A stretch of DNA of 64,000 nucleotides, taken from Mycobacterium uberis. Its GTDB lineage: Bacteria; Actinomycetota; Actinomycetes; Mycobacteriales; Mycobacteriaceae. How positions within the stretch are numbered: position 1 is the stretch's first letter; each line of letters starts with the position of its first letter. The DNA lies in contig NZ_QAYL01000006.1 of the NCBI RefSeq assembly GCF_003408705.1, positions 1 through 64,000 of the forward strand, given 5' to 3'. The notes beneath the pieces were generated by a model, which was not told the DNA's origin, searched no databases, and was given only the letters and a program-made list of their open reading frames with translations. Below, one piece after another: positions 63,123-64,000 of the stretch. The position numbers and the translations under genes were made by a program.

Positions 63123-63275
63123 TCAATCAGCATTCCTGGCCCTGCTCCGCGAAACTCCAGCACCGGCCTCGCTGAGGAGAGCTTTCAGCATCAGATTGAC
63201 GGCCTCTCGCTTGTCATACAACCCGTACCGCCAGATGACCTCTTAGGCTAGGTCGTCGTCAACCTCGGTCTCGAC
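63123..63275 (-). pseudogene. VapB-type antitoxin remnant
   Basis: The minus strand reads 'VETEVDDDLA', then TAA (63243-63245), then 'EVIWRYGLYDKREAVNLMLK' and 'ALLSEAGAG', ending at TGA 63123. The pattern 'DDDL..EVMRRYGLRTKREAVN' is the ribbon-helix-helix segment of VapB antitoxins. The normal start is not identifiable and no VapC toxin follows (the downstream side is the tRNA cluster). It is the only toxin-antitoxin trace in the window. Confidence 0.7.
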
Positions 63276-63443
63276 CGTACTTCAGCATGAACCAACGATA
63301 CCCAGTGAACTCAGCCCGCGACCCGTCGATGCCAGCGACATTTGTGTCCGCCATTGATCGGAACCTACCAACAATAATTATTAATGTGAAGGCACCCTAT
63401 ACTGTCTTGGACAGCTATTGAGCCGGGACCTAGTCTGAGTGAC

Positions 63444-64000
63444 GTGTCAGATTCGGACCGGCTGTACTTTCGGCAACTGCTCTCCGGACGCGATTTCGCC
63501 GTCGGCGATGTGGTCGCGACGCAAATGCGCAATTTCTCCTACCTGATCGGCGATCGTCAGACCGGAGACTGCGTCGTGGTCGACCCAGCGTACGCCGCCG
63601 GTGATCTGGTGGACGCAATCGAAGCAGACGGTATGCGACTGTCTGGAGTGCTGGTGACGCATCATCACCCCGACCATGTGGGCGGGGTGATGATGGGCTT
63701 CCAGCTGAAGGGATTGACCGGGCTGTTAGAGCGAGCAACTGTGCCCGTGCACGTAAATACCCATGAATCGCTTTGGGTTTCGCGAGTCACTGGGATTAGC
63801 CTCAACGATCTTACCGCCCATGAGCACCGCGAAAAGCTCAGTGTTGGCGATATCGAAATTGAGCTGCTGCACACACCGGGCCATACGCCGGGCAGCCAGT
63901 GCTTTCTGCTTGATGGCCGGCTGGTAGCCGGCGACACGTTGTTCCTGGAAGGCTGTGGCCGCACTGACTTTCCAGGTGGCAATTCCGACGAGATGTACCG
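63444..64000 (+). CDS. glyoxalase II-like metallo-beta-lactamase hydrolase (Rv0634c-like), cut by the window end
   Basis: Partial; it runs off the right edge with 185 codons present. GTG start at 63444 ('VSDSDRLYFRQLLSGRDFAV'), with no stop to 64000. The metal-binding motif 'VLVTHHHPDHVGGVMMG' (HxHxDH) and the second His/Asp blocks 'IELLHTPGHTPGSQCFLLDG' and 'VAGDTLFLEGCGRTDFPGGN' are intact. It corresponds to Rv0634c, a hydroxyacylglutathione-hydrolase-like enzyme; in mycobacteria, which lack glutathione, the true thiol substrate is unknown. Confidence 0.93.
   Translation, partial: MSDSDRLYFRQLLSGRDFAVGDVVATQMRNFSYLIGDRQTGDCVVVDPAYAAGDLVDAIEADGMRLSGVLVTHHHPDHVGGVMMGFQLKGLTGLLERATVPVHVNTHESLWVSRVTGISLNDLTAHEHREKLSVGDIEIELLHTPGHTPGSQCFLLDGRLVAGDTLFLEGCGRTDFPGGNSDEMY

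Overview
The window is a piece of a mycobacterial chromosome from the leprosy-bacillus clade, meaning Mycobacterium leprae or a close relative such as M. lepromatosis or 'Ca. M. uberis'. Evidence for this is mycobacterial gene order (S10 operon, mycofactocin locus, tuf-fusA-rpsG-rpsL, rpoC-rpoB, mceG, rplL-rplJ, lipG-mmaA cluster, rplA-rplK-nusG-secE-hadCBA) in near colinearity with M. tuberculosis Rv0634c to Rv0710. Housekeeping genes are intact. The accessory genes between them are mostly decayed, with multiple frameshifts, stops and deletions. Three details do not match what I recall of M. leprae itself: an open mmaA3, a one-residue-longer RpoB with an unusual loop, and a complete mftA-G set. 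The species therefore stays open. No insertion sequence, prophage or CRISPR array was seen.

Layout. Positions 1-480 hold an unrecognised remnant. 504-6008 (-) is the S10 ribosomal operon, rpsJ to rpsQ. 6009-7192 is non-coding or decayed. 7193-13894 (-) is the complete mycofactocin cluster mftA-B-C-D-E-F-G, followed by a dead mftR (+) and dead neighbours (an unrecognised gene, a flavin oxidoreductase, a mycofactocin-type SDR and a membrane protein) up to 18160. 18223-22627 (-) carries rpsL-rpsG-fusA-tuf with a strong terminator after tuf. 22630-25250 is decay: a GAP-like membrane protein, a lipid methyltransferase and a TetR regulator. 25364-26294 (+) holds two intact secreted or lipoprotein genes with DUF3060-type repeats. 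26300-30048 (-) is dead fatty-acid catabolism (echA5, a PaaX-like regulator, echA4, fadE8). 30176-38787 (-) holds endonuclease IV, rpoC and rpoB, followed by mceG (39227-40297). 40400-42650 is a dead carotenoid oxygenase and a dead TetR gene. 42735-43691 (-) is rplJ-rplL. 43960-50010 is decay: a ROK kinase, a very long alpha-mannosidase and two DinB-like genes. 50132-56297 (+) holds an ABC1 kinase, lipG, mmaA1, broken mmaA2, mmaA3 and mmaA4. 56300-58250 is a dead YCII/ECF-sigma pair. 58299-62918 (-) carries rplA, rplK, nusG, secE, tRNA-Trp, hadC, hadB, hadA, rpmG, tRNA-Met and tRNA-Thr. 62919-63443 holds a VapB-like remnant, and a glyoxalase-II-like gene runs off the right end.

Working together, the surviving genes form a core of translation and transcription, mycolic-acid synthesis and tailoring (hadABC, mmaA1/3/4), Mce-driven lipid import (mceG), and a redox cofactor pathway (mycofactocin) whose regulator and neighbouring client dehydrogenase have been lost. 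The most interesting signal is this selective preservation of mycofactocin biosynthesis, including the 29-residue precursor, inside a region where nearly every non-essential gene has decayed.
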